Shown here: piece by piece, positions 24,201 through 36,000 of the stretch
Layout: each line of letters starts with the position of its first letter
Numbering within the stretch: the first letter of the stretch is position 1
Notes under the pieces: generated by a model
Seen by the model: the letters and a program-made list of their open reading frames with translations, nothing else
The model's database searches: none
What the model was told of the DNA's origin: nothing
Translations under genes and position numbers: made by a program
Assembly (NCBI RefSeq): GCF_023278565.1
Contig: NC_064672.1
Location: 4,588,001 to 4,652,000 of the forward strand
DNA from: Colletotrichum lupini
Taxonomy: Eukaryota > Ascomycota > Sordariomycetes > Glomerellales > Glomerellaceae
Direction: 5' to 3'
DNA: 64,000 bases

Positions 24201-27200
24201 GGGGTCGCTAGTAGGGTCTGAGCTACATTGCCATGGCCATGAAGTCGAACTTCATCAAGAATATACGCCGACTGAAAGTACACTTGACGTCCTCTGATTG
24301 AATGAGAGGCCTCTCAGCGAAGACAAACCATCGATGATGCGCCTTTGATGGGCCTTGACCGGCGAAGATGACCTAGCACTATGGGAAAGTCGATTCGTAG
24401 CTGTGCTGAAAGCAATGGGTAGATTGTTGAAGGTGGAATAAACAACTTGGAACGGTTGCAACCGTCCCGCGCCGCACCAAATTCTTCACCAAGGTAAGGC
24501 AGGGGAATCCATGCTATTTGTCAATCATCCTCAATGCCCAAGCAGGGCCCCACGGCAGCTCTGTTTGCACCTAGGCCACCGCGGCCATCAACCCTCCTCA
24601 AGGACGTGCAAGGGGTACATTGGCATGACCTTTGAGCCCTCCATACCTTAAGCAGACCGTCTCTCATACCGGCTCGCATCCGAAGTGGTGTTCCGAACAG
24701 GGGCTTGCTTCGTGGAGGGTCTGATAATGGAGATGCCGTGATTTCGTCAAGCACCTCGCTACTCCGTGAGGTATCCAGAACTTGACTCGATCGGTCCAGC
24801 TATCCCCTGTAGCTTGCGCTTCTCTAGACGTGCCAAAGCTGGGAAAAAAGGGGTCCATGTAGGCCGAGTGCGGCATGTAATCTGCAAGATATTTCAACAG
24901 CGGCGGACGTGTGTTGAAAGTCGGGCTGATGCTTTGGACTTGTCATGGTCAAGCTGACCACTTTTCGCAAGTCGCAAGTCCATGGGTCTTGAGTTCAAAT
25001 GCCAATTTCTCAGGGGTGAGCTTGAAGGCTAGGCTGACAGCCCTAACAGTACCATACATCGCCTGTCGCGTTCCATCGCCCTAGGCTAACATTCAGTTCC
25101 TTTGGATGGCCTCATTTAATCGTTGTCGTTAGTGTCAAGCCATCTGAATCTGCGGATCATCATGTCGTTCGGTCCGTTTTAGTTCAAGCTTCGATGGCCT
25201 AGAGTTACCCCAGACTCTAGGTCTCTGGATTGGGCAAAGGCTGTAATATCCTGGCCGGCCACCAATGATAAGTCAGATTTGGTGCTCATTTGAGAACCTC
25301 TCATTCATGCTCTCGGCCATGGTATACCAACGGGTTGTCTACTAAGCGGCACCAGGGCAGCTGCTGATAGATTGTGTGGAACTCAGTCGCAAACTGCTGC
25401 TGTCGCAATCGCACGTCAGCGCTTCCTCACTCGCGCCGCTTGGAGCATGGATTCGTGCGTTTGACCCAACGCTATGATTAAGCCTCTCGTTGCTTTTTTC
25501 GTTTGCTGCCGAAGAACCCCATCACGCACTACCTATCACCGCGGCCACATCCCGTCGCTGGGTGGGCGTTAAGGTTGCATGGGCCATAACGGGGGCTGTC
25601 AATGGCTTGTCCCAGTGCCTCTGTCGAAGATTTCTTGCCCTTTTCCCCTCCAAAACTACACAGTCCGTCTGTCACCAGTCTCAAAGACGAGTTGTGATGG
25701 AACAATAGCAACAGTTTTAGGCATTGAATGCTCCGGAGGCTTGTCGGTCATAAACCATACTTTTGATAAGCACAATCTCCCTTGGGAGTCCGGGCTTATC
25801 GAAATCGCAGCTACTCTCGATATTTGAAGTTTAAAATAAGCACTGTCAAGTCAGAGTCACTTCGTCGAGCAGCCACAGACGCATTCTCCGCCCGACCAGA
25901 TATGTTGGCGCAAACAGCGGCTTAGACTCGTCGTTTCCCCTGTTCGTCTTCCCGTCGTACGTTGGATCTGCATCTGAGAAGTCGCAGGCGACAGTTACTT
26001 GTTAGAGACTAATTGAGAGTCGTCCTACAGTAGATTTTCGACAGTACGGATAGGTGCTCGTGCGCAGCAGGCGGGTGGTGTGAGGCGGTGGGCTATGATA
26101 GGTTGCAAAGGAGCGGCTCACCCAATAGCGACCTTTCTTCGCCTGGTGGTGGCCTGCCTTATCAACCCTAGCTACACATCGCGGCCTTGCCCTCCTGACA
26201 GGAGTTGATGGCATGCTAAGGCCCCCGTTCCGATGGAGCCCATTGGCAGTTCCTTGCAGGTTAGGTCCTCTATTCGTAAGAGGTCGGGGCTTTGAGAAGC
26301 AGGCCGACCCTAGTGCACAGGGATGATAGCGCAATGCGGGATTCGACGAAGAGGTGCCGGGGAACCATACTTCGGAGCCGGAGCTGTTGCTGGTGGAGAG
26401 CTGAGAGAGCCTTGGCCAAAACTGGGCCATTGGAGATTGCCATGCACGTCAGTCGCAACCGAGCCAGCAAGGCAAAGATGTTTGTGCGAAGGCAAGATAT
26501 CGTCGCCGAGGCCCCAACGACTGTTGAAGATGACCCGACACCGTTGGCCTCCAGCCCATTCGCGAAAAATGATATTATCTCGCCTGAAAACTCCCATGCT
26601 ATGTTGTCTAGCGCCTTGATGTGTGCAGGTACTCTCTCTCTATGAGGCTCTCGGGTCTTGCTGCTACCGAGAGAGCAGTTCGGGCATGGGATGGTGGTGC
26701 GGCAGACATAGCGGCCCAAGAAGTACTTCTTTTGGTACGCCATGCTATCAGACCGGGCGTCACGGCAAGAACGGCCCCGGCCGGCCGGCCCCGGCACTCA
26801 ACGAGGTTTAATAGCGTCAAAAGGAGGTACAGACGTCTAGATGCCTCGACAATGGCCTCCAATGTACCACCCACAGCCCGATAGCGTAGGAGACGAAGCG
26901 GCTTTTGCTTGAGAAGGGTGTGTATAGTGCGCTGGGCGACGAGGTGGAGCGCAGATGGTGAAGTGTAACACGCATCACTTGACAACCTAGCAGATCCAGG
27001 GTAAGAAAGATGCTCTCCCACTCCGTCATCAACAACACGGTGAAGACCCGAGAGCAGGTAGGTGGGGTGGTGTGGGATAACTATCCCGTTGGATGACACC
27101 CTTATGCGTAATGAAAAGGGTTGTCGATCAATTGAGTTGGAGACCTAAAGAGCGGTGGGAACAAGATGGTGCACGGGCGGAGGGGCCGAAGGCGATGTTG

Positions 27201-28453
27201 AGGGTCGTCGGTCGTGTATTCGCGCTCTAGGTCCTAAGTTCGCGATGTTCGTTGATGGTTGCGTATTGAAGGGCGGAGGCGGGAAGCGGGAGGGCAAGTC
27301 GGTCCAGACACGGGACAGAAGCCAGGGATTTGGCGGCTGGTACATATGTTTTGGGGCCAAGTAAAACGTGGCAATGGAGGGGGGGGGAGGCAAGCATCAT
27401 GGTCGTCGCCTGTGTTTCCTGTGGTGTATTGTGGTGGTGCATGGGCTTCGCCTCTCCCCCCGGGATTGAAGAAATAAATCCTATCAAAATGGACGTTGTT
27501 GACGTTTCAACGTGGCTCGTGACTCTTGACTCTACGAGACTGACTCAACTCAGAAAGGCACGCATCTGCGTCCTTGCCTTCTTGTTCCAAAAATGGCTGC
27601 GATGCGAAGAAACCAAGGCAGGTGCTCCGAAGGCAGTCACCTTCTCTTGATGCCGGAGTGGGAAGGCACGGCTTCATTTACTTAACCGCACCTACAAGAG
27701 CTCTGCGCTTGGAGGTGATCATGATGCTCCTTTTCACTGTTTTGTACCCTTTCCGTCTGTTGTTGCTTCCATTTCTTTGAAAAACATCTTTCGGGAACCA
27801 CCTGCATCAACAGAAACGCAATTGCCATCACAAGTTCTTCGAGTGCCGGTGGGAGAGGAGGTCTGACTTACATACCTTCTCTCTTGCCTTGTTTCGCTCC
27901 TGCCGTATTACGGTGCCGTGTGTGCCTCTCGACTTTCCCCGCATTGATCTCTCCCTGAGCCGTGCCTACCCTCTTCTGAGGGATCCATCTATTGGTGGGC
28001 GATGTCATTCTTAACCCCACATTGGGCCGAAAAGGGTCAGAGTCTTTCCTTCCCTCGGTTCCTTGCAGCAAGGCACACAATGGAAGGCAAGCGGGAAAGC
28101 ACGGCAAGAGCATTCTGGACCTCGCTGCTTCACCGCCCTCGGGCTGCCCCAACCCTCCCACGCTTTCCCACGCTTTTCCACCACCCCCAAAATCTGACTG
28201 AGCAAATCATCATCGTCCAATTGACCCCACATGATGTGAAGAACGCAACGCCTCCCACGCATCTACAAAGTATTCCATCGCGTCGCATCACCAGGAAAAG
28301 CCCTCAGAGTGTCACCGAACCAGACTTTGTCATCTTTTGGTTCGAAACATCTGCAGGTGGGCTACCTTATGTTACTATTTCTTCCACAAACGTCTTGACC
28401 GTCTTTGTGATAATCTGCAGACGCCACTTGTGGCTCTCCTCATGTGGCGTTGT

Positions 28454-28473
28454 GCAGCAGCAGCAGCAGCAGC
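28454..28473 (+). repeat. (GCA)n trinucleotide repeat
   Basis: Uninterrupted GCA/CAG run of more than six units outside any identifiable coding frame. Confidence 0.88.
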
Positions 28474-29933
28474 AAATTAGCAACCGCATAATGTCCTCCA
28501 CATTATGCCGTTAGGTACCCCTGGCCCCTCTCAGATCAGACAAGAAATTCCCGAATGCTACCAAGAGCCCCTCTCGATTGTCTACCTGCATCATGTATCG
28601 TCAGATAGTCGAGTCTTTCAACCACATTACGCTCAACTCTGGCTCAATACTCTACTGCGTACTCCTTACCACATGGTGATTGACCATTTCTTCTCCCCAT
28701 CCACCTATTCCCGTCCCGTCTCCATGGCTTGTGGACTGACACCATCATCCACCACCACCTCCTCCCCTTCTCCAGTTTACCGCTGTTCTCTAACCATTGC
28801 TTGCGCACAGACCTACGCCTCTTCCTCTCGGTCCAGGCACGAAGAGAGTTGAAAAAGGGGGGGAAGAGAAAAAAGGGTCACTACGTTCGGTCGCGAGTGG
28901 GTGATCTGCGACCAAGATGCTGACGAAACGTGGCTGACATGCCTGGCCTGTCTCTGCTTGTTAACCGGCCCTCCACTGCTCGTCCTGATGTCTGCAGCGT
29001 GCGGCGTGCCTGGCTTCCTGCCCGTGCCACCGGCCGATTGTGGGGGTTGCATTCTACATGGACTCAATCACCATTCGCGTCCAATCTTCAGTCCCGAATC
29101 CTGAATACTAGAACCAATCTGACAAGCAAATCGCACTTCCTCGACCGGTAGAGACAGCCCACTTGCAGACTCACCTACTTGCAAGTGTCTATCATGCAAG
29201 CCAGTGTATTCGGATCACACTGGAATCCAGTGCGGATAAAAGTCTCCTAAATTCCTAGCGGTCATTCCGCCGTATGTACCCTATCCCATACCCTGACGTT
29301 GCCAGCCTCTCGTCCAAAGAGGTAAAGAACCCGCAGAGGAAGTGGCTAGACTCGAAGGAATGAATCGTTTAGGTCGTTACGGATACTGAACGAACACAGT
29401 ACGGTAGTCCCTCGTACCACTTTTTCTTAACGCAATTCGACAGTTGGACCGGCGAGGTGTGCCTCGGTCACGTCCAGGCCATCCCAATGGGGTAACAAAT
29501 CCATGAGGGGAACTACTGCAGGTGCTAAGCTTGTCCCACTGATGGTGCAGTTCCTTGATTTTGCGTCGCATGGCAATTGCTCCGGCTACCACATCAAACG
29601 CCCAGAACGCACCGCAGACAATGACCGCAAGGCTCAATCAACGGCCTACCCTTCGGACTCTGGTGCCTGAGAATCTTACTTCTGGGTGATATACACTGGA
29701 TAGTCCGCAACGGGAAATGCCGTATGCCGTCTGGCCCTGGTCTGGTGACTGAAAGTTGACGAAAGTCGTCACGCCACAAGGGGCAGGTCCCTTCAACTTC
29801 ATCCGCAATGAGGGGCATGGTGTGCGCAATTGCCATACTATCAAGTAGAACAACACGAACTCGTGCAATCGGGCACGCAGGTTCATGCTCACTCGGATTA
29901 GGCGATAGGTGCGGTAAGAAGATACGGCAAAGC

Positions 29934-29971
29934 AGACACACACACAGACACACACACAGACACACACACCT
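29934..29971 (+). repeat. interrupted (CA)n repeat
   Basis: CA dinucleotide blocks separated by CAGA at regular spacing, giving a higher-order unit of about 12 bases. Confidence 0.88.
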
Positions 29972-31413
29972 ACACGTACACGAACACGCATACACCATCA
30001 CCACTTCGTGTATACGATGATACCTGTGTTCATTGTTAGTGGCTTGCTCTGGCCTGAGAGTCTGGGACGCACGCTGGCATTGCTGGCACACACCATCAAC
30101 ACCTGCTAGACTTGCCACTTATTACAAACGGGGAAAGAATTCTGGTGAAATCCCAATCAGGACTACCGTTCACCTGCGCCTTTCGTTCCAGCCCTGGAGG
30201 CAATTGTTCAGCTACGAGACTAAACAGGATCATCATGGGTCCCTAGGATCAAGTCTCGAATGACGAAGATGAGCATCATGAGCAAGGCAAAAAAGAGAAG
30301 AACCGGCGAAGACTTTAGCCCACTGGCCCTCACGTGGGAGTGATGATCGTCCGGGATAAAACGTGGGACCTATTCTAGGTTCGGTCTTGGAAAGCCCCAT
30401 GTGGCTGCTGCTAGTGTAAAACAGCAGTTCAGCTGAAAGCCTGGCGGTCTTGCTGCGTGGCTGGACCCAAGTTTGTTTGACTAACACCTTGCGAAATGAC
30501 CTGGATGGGTTGGTTTTCTTTCCGTACCATGGACTCTGGTGTCTCGAGGCCTTGTCACTGGTGGCCCTGTCCATTGGAGAGAATGGAACAAGATGAAATT
30601 GAAGACCGAGAAGTGCGAGGTCAGTGTTCGTACTAGCCTTTCTATCAACACCATGATTCTATCCGTATCTGGGGTCCCTCCTCGACTTCCCAGCCACCGC
30701 CGGGCCTGCTTGCGAGCTTGAGGATAAGTGGCTCACCGGCGTGAGAGATACTGCAGATTGCCAGACTGAGGTGCAGGCCGCAGTCGGGGGGATGTGGGGC
30801 ACCGGTGAGCTCCCACTCGTTCCAGAATCCAGCGGGCCAATGAGCAAACCCCGTAGAATCACTTCATCTGAAACGGGGTCGAAACGGGATGTATCTTTTC
30901 TATGGACATGTTCAAGTTCACTGTTCTGGTCGATTTTAGTCCCGTCATCCATCACATCACCCGGTTATTTGTCTTTATCTTACTTCCAGGATATTCTATG
31001 AGGATGGTACGTACTGTGAGCTGTCGAGATACTTACCTTAGGTACCTTACTGCGTACGGAGTAACGTAGAGTAAGTACCGTATTACCTAAGTCCCCATAA
31101 ATACGTCTCGTGCCGGGCCTAGGTACTGAGCTTACTTGACTTACCAAGGTACCTTAAAGGGGCTCAACAACTGCCTAACAGTCTGTATGCAGATAAATTG
31201 CGAAAGAGACGAACCTTAAGCCGTCGTGACCGCCTCATTGAAAAGTAGAGATATCACCGGCAACTATCAACTGGAAGGAAAGAGGAGGGAAGTGCTTACT
31301 ACGTGCAGGCTCAACTACGCCTAGGCCCGCTACCTACCTTACATAGAACTTCTGTTAGACGCAGCTTCCCAAGGCAGTACTTGCCACAGAACCCCCCTCA
31401 TCCTCTTCCTGCA

Positions 31414-32651
31414 TGGAGCGGGCAACCAGCGGCTTCTTCCCCGAGGCCACCAACGTGATGGAAACCACCGGATCCCCAACTACCCATGACACTGCTTGAC
31501 AACCTCACACACCACCACCACCACCACCATGATCACTATCTCCGCGACCGACCCGGGCACCATCCTCTCCCCTTTTGCTCGGGACAGACCGCAGACTGTC
31601 CCTCGTCGACTTTGATGACTGTCTGTTCACTGCATAGGCGAGGCCCACCATTGTGCCGTGCCGTGCGTCTCCTGAAAATAACTAGACCCGCCAGTGACAG
31701 ACAATGATCCATCATTCGAAATGCCCAAGATATGGACACCGCCGGGCCAGACACTACCAAGAACGAGTCGAATCAATGTCCACACGATATCGTCGACACC
31801 GTCTACGAAGGCGAAGGCTCTTCGTTCGTCATCACGGCTGCACCGCCCCGTCATGGTTAGCTCTCTTACTATCTTCGTCGGGGTTCAGGAACGTGGCGAG
31901 CAGAAAATTGATCCCTCGAGACATGACGCCACAAACACCAGATCGGTCTTGGGGAACGGGGCCCGCGAACAGACCTCCCAGGCTACTCGCGGCCGCAGCC
32001 AAGAATCTTGCCTCTAGACTCGGATCTATACCCGTCTCTTCTAGACTCAACAACCGTCTCTCCCAAACTACAGGCGTATATGCGACAGCTACGCGGTTTA
32101 CTTTCAGAGCACGGCAATGCTTGGCACACGGCACCTGTCCAGCCGTTCACATCCGAAAAAGAGCAGGTCTCAACAAACTTCATATGATTCTTGGCTCCAT
32201 AGCCACGATACAAGTTCCATGAGCGCAAGTATTCGCTGCTCACCATGGGTCGTTCACGTCTCCACCGTCAGACACGTCTCGACAACAGTTTCCATCACAT
32301 AGATGACATGGCATTTGTCAGTCACCTCTCAAACATCACATCACTCACACAAGTAGAGTGCAACTGTGGCTTTGCACTGCTATCGAAACACTGCCCGATC
32401 TGCGACGGCCACTATCACAGACCATGCGTTCGCCTCTACAAGTATTGTGTGAAAGGGCGTGCATTAGCTTGAGGTGGACGCAACTCCGGCACCCGGTCTC
32501 AACAGCAAACTTTACGCCGTCCATGTCGACCCGAACCATACCAAGGACTTGCTGCACCCGTCTGGGGAACAAATCGCCCAAAGATCGCCATATTGAAATC
32601 CTTAGCACATTGCCAGTCCAAGTTCTGGGTCCCAGAAGGGATGCTTACTAG
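31414..32651 (+). pseudogene. possible decayed or many-exon gene, unrecognised
   Basis: Several short plus-strand segments read like protein but in changing frames. From 31414 the frame begins MERATSGFFPEATNVMETTG and stops at 31497. From 31530 a second begins MITISATDPGTILSPFARDR. Near 31733-31857 a third contains DIVDTVYEGEGSSFVITAAP. Near 32025-32190 another contains LQAYMRQLRGLLSEHGNAWH. Near 32470-32596 another contains SKLYAVHVDPNHTKDLLHPS. The block is preceded by a cluster of GTAC/TACC repeats (31,005-31,160) of promoter type. No consensus introns join the pieces cleanly, so frameshift decay is as likely as a real multi-exon gene. I recognise no family. Confidence 0.22.
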
Positions 32652-33045
32652 ACTGAACCGTTGAATCTCGTCTATCACCTTCGTATGCTCCGTTCGTACG
32701 GATACACGAGGAACCAGACCTGGAAACCTTTCAGGAAGCGGTCTGCCCTACACAGCGCGCGCAATGCGGCCCGGCAGCCCATTGCAAGCAGTTTTCTATT
32801 CTTCCCCTAGGCCATTTTCACGGATCATCGTCGAACGTGTTCTACTTCTTATCTCCACCCACCTACTTGTCGCATATCCGTCCAGATTCCTGGTCACTGT
32901 ATCATGCCATCATTGCAGAGTAGACATGGGAGACTGACCGCATTCCGCAATACATTGATCGGATGAAGAATCTTCACCTGGCAATCACGGTTGCGCCGAG
33001 CTGGTATTCATTTTCCACGAGCTTCAGAGGCCCGCCATTGTCGGC

Positions 33046-33059
33046 GGGGGGGGGGGGGG
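33046..33059 (+). repeat. G14 homopolymer
   Basis: Fourteen consecutive G residues in the gene-free interval. Confidence 0.9.
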
Positions 33060-36000
33060 CATGAACCTTAGCATTCACCAGATATAGGGGTATCCGTACC
33101 TTCATGCGGGTTCCGCCCCTATGCAGGAACGACTAGCTCGGCCAATAGCTTTCACGCATCGAAGCCGGTGCCCCTTCAGCATCGGCGCCAGCCACACGCA
33201 TTCGACTGGCCGTTTCACACTCTTTTTCATTTCAGAATAGACTAACGGCGCCGCAAACTGCAAACTTCTTTGGGGTCTCGAGTCTGACTAGAGACTTACA
33301 TTCTTCGAGCAAAACACCTCAGTAACGTGATACTACGGGCGTCTTTCTGACATCGGAAACGGGTTTCAAGTAGTACGTTCGGCCCGGCCCTAATTGAGAC
33401 CAGATCAACTCTCTGCGTTGCCCAGTATTCCGATGTTGATAGGCCCTACTGCCAGTCATCGTTGTCCCTCCCGTCTGGAAGGGAGCACCCCTTCTTTGCC
33501 TTGGATCTCCCTTGTTGGAGTGTTCGAGGGACCCAGGTCTGCCAGTGGGTGTATCCACATCTCATCCAGGCCTCCGCCAATTCAGGCTCTGGAATTCTGC
33601 TTCCGCAGAGATCGTCTTCCGCCCATCCCAAGTCTATCACCCAGGGGGGCTGGACAGCTCCTGCGGCGCACGTCCTCTGCTATACGACCCTGCCAACGAC
33701 TAGCTCGTCACCGCCCTGAACCCCCCAAGCTATCACGCCATTTTTCGTCTGCCGCGATGCTCTGGGATAACCTCTACGGCAGTATGCCTGCTCTACTCTC
33801 GCACGAATCTGGACAACCCTCGTAGGACATCTTCTCAAGCTCATACGGAGAGACCACACAAGTCCGTCGCAATGGACTTGCGGCCCCAAGCATCTAATAG
33901 AGGTACCGACAGGCCGAAATGAAGAATCACCAAGTGATCAGTGGGATCCACGGGGCAAGACTTGCAGCTACGCTCAGTGACACGACTGACACGTCAATTC
34001 GTACCTGCCTCCATCTTTCTGCGTCTCCTTCATCACTATCTGCATGAATACGGAACCCAGTCAAGTACTGATTGGCCAAGGAAATGATTTCATACAATCT
34101 TTTACAGGGTCGCTCATGAGATATACAACACTCTGTCCTGGGTGTGCTTCTGATTTTTATCAAACGGAGGTTCTCCATGTCAGTGCCCCAGCGAGACCAA
34201 TCACCAAAACAGACCCCGGATGGAGAGAACACTGAGAGAATTTATGAGCTCGCAAAAGATGCAGATGTCGCGATACAGGGCGTGTGACTCGCGATGTCCG
34301 CTCGCACCAATTGGTAGGACTTGACGAGGGGCTCTCGCGATGGGCTGAGCTGACGATAGAGATACTCGCACCACGTGCCATCGCTGGGTCCATGTGGGGA
34401 TGCTTTAAGAGAATTGGGGTATCAGACGAGAGCATTCCATGTCTCTCGTCGAGTAAAGACAACTCAGAGCGTTGCTTTCTCGGTTTCGGCGGAAATCTCT
34501 GTGCCAGAAACGCTGGAGAGGGAAAGCGTAATAGATTTCCACGCTTCGCCAGGACTAAGTTGTTCCTTTGCCGCGTATTCTCGAGGCTGTGACCGAATTA
34601 CCGGTTGTTACACGGAGTATTGAGCCGTGGTTTCCAGCGCGGGCCACCTAGCACCGAAGATAACCCTTGTTGGGGATGGGGAAATTGGACACGGACGCAT
34701 CGGACTTGCTCCAAATTTCGCCGCCACGATCCGGAGACATGGACCTGAAGAAGATTAAGAAAGAAGAATACACTGGGTCTCACGAGATTCCAATCTTCTC
34801 GAAGCTATATCTGGCGTGATGGCCAACCTGAATACCAGACGACTGGGAATTGTCCAGAGAAATGATTGGGGAAGCGTTGAGAGAAACTCGTCATATTGCA
34901 TTCAAAAAGACCCGACAGGACCAAGAGGATAATCACAACCCTTTCTCTCATGAGGGGCCGACACCGTCACTCCGCCGCAGTCGGAGTCTCTACGGGTTCG
35001 TGTGGGCAGAAGAACAGAATATACCCTGATGAAACATGGATCGTCGGCGAGCGCAGGCCGCAGGCATGCCTGGGGTTTTCTCTTGTGGTCCGTGGCTGTA
35101 TCTGTACCTGAAGATCCCTTCTCAAACAGACAACTCGAGGCTTTAGTTCGCTGGGATTGACCTGGCCGCACGAAAACTCATCATCAACATCGCAATGAAG
35201 TTAAACGATAACCTCAAACTCCAAAGCCGAGTGCGAACTTCTATCCCAGTCACCGGACGAATATTCGTTGAATCGCTCGTTGCCGGCACGTTATCAAAGG
35301 ACAAAAAAAGGTTTAGATATTTCGGGTTTGGAGAGCCGCTAGACCATAATGGCGGCCGCAAAATCTAGGCATCAAGGATCAAGCCCGCAGTCTGGTCAAA
35401 CGGACTGTGGAAGAGACCGGCACCGAAGTATATCGGGCCAGCATGTCGTCCAAACTGGCTTCAAAGAGATCTTCGTATGGTCGGAGACGCCATCCTAGGC
35501 AACCCTCAGCAATCAAAGAGTGCCAATTCATTTAGGCTGGTGGACCTTGGTGCTTGACAGACAAGTTCAGCAACTGGCCCAGGCTTATTTCATCCGTGAG
35601 TGCACATCAAACGTTGACAGCAACCCCCTTGGCCTTTTACGTCTGCTCTAGGTATCCGCCGTGGCATTGTCTCCTTTTCAATGTAACCCGGTCCTGGCAC
35701 TGAGCTATCCCAGGGCAACGTTGAACTGCATGTGGGGGTTTCGATTTTCGAAGCCCACTTCCCTCTGCCGTGCTGAACATTGTACGGATACTGCGTACAC
35801 AGTAGACGAGCATTACCGGACGGAAATGCTGGAGATAGGTACTTTTCCTCGACATGACCTCTTCTATGGATCAGCCATGAACCCCTCGCAAGGATAGGCA
35901 CTCATGTGTCCAGCGCCATGGCCACAAGCTGACAGGTAAGTTTTCATGGTTCAAGGGTTACGAATTTCTATCTACGAGAAAGAGCGTCATGGCAAGCATG

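Noticed and set aside
26608..27099. 163-codon minus-strand frame with a comparable plus-strand frame opposite
   Set aside because: Both strands are open over the same bases, neither has a domain or start context, and the local sequence is GC-rich, which makes chance open frames common.
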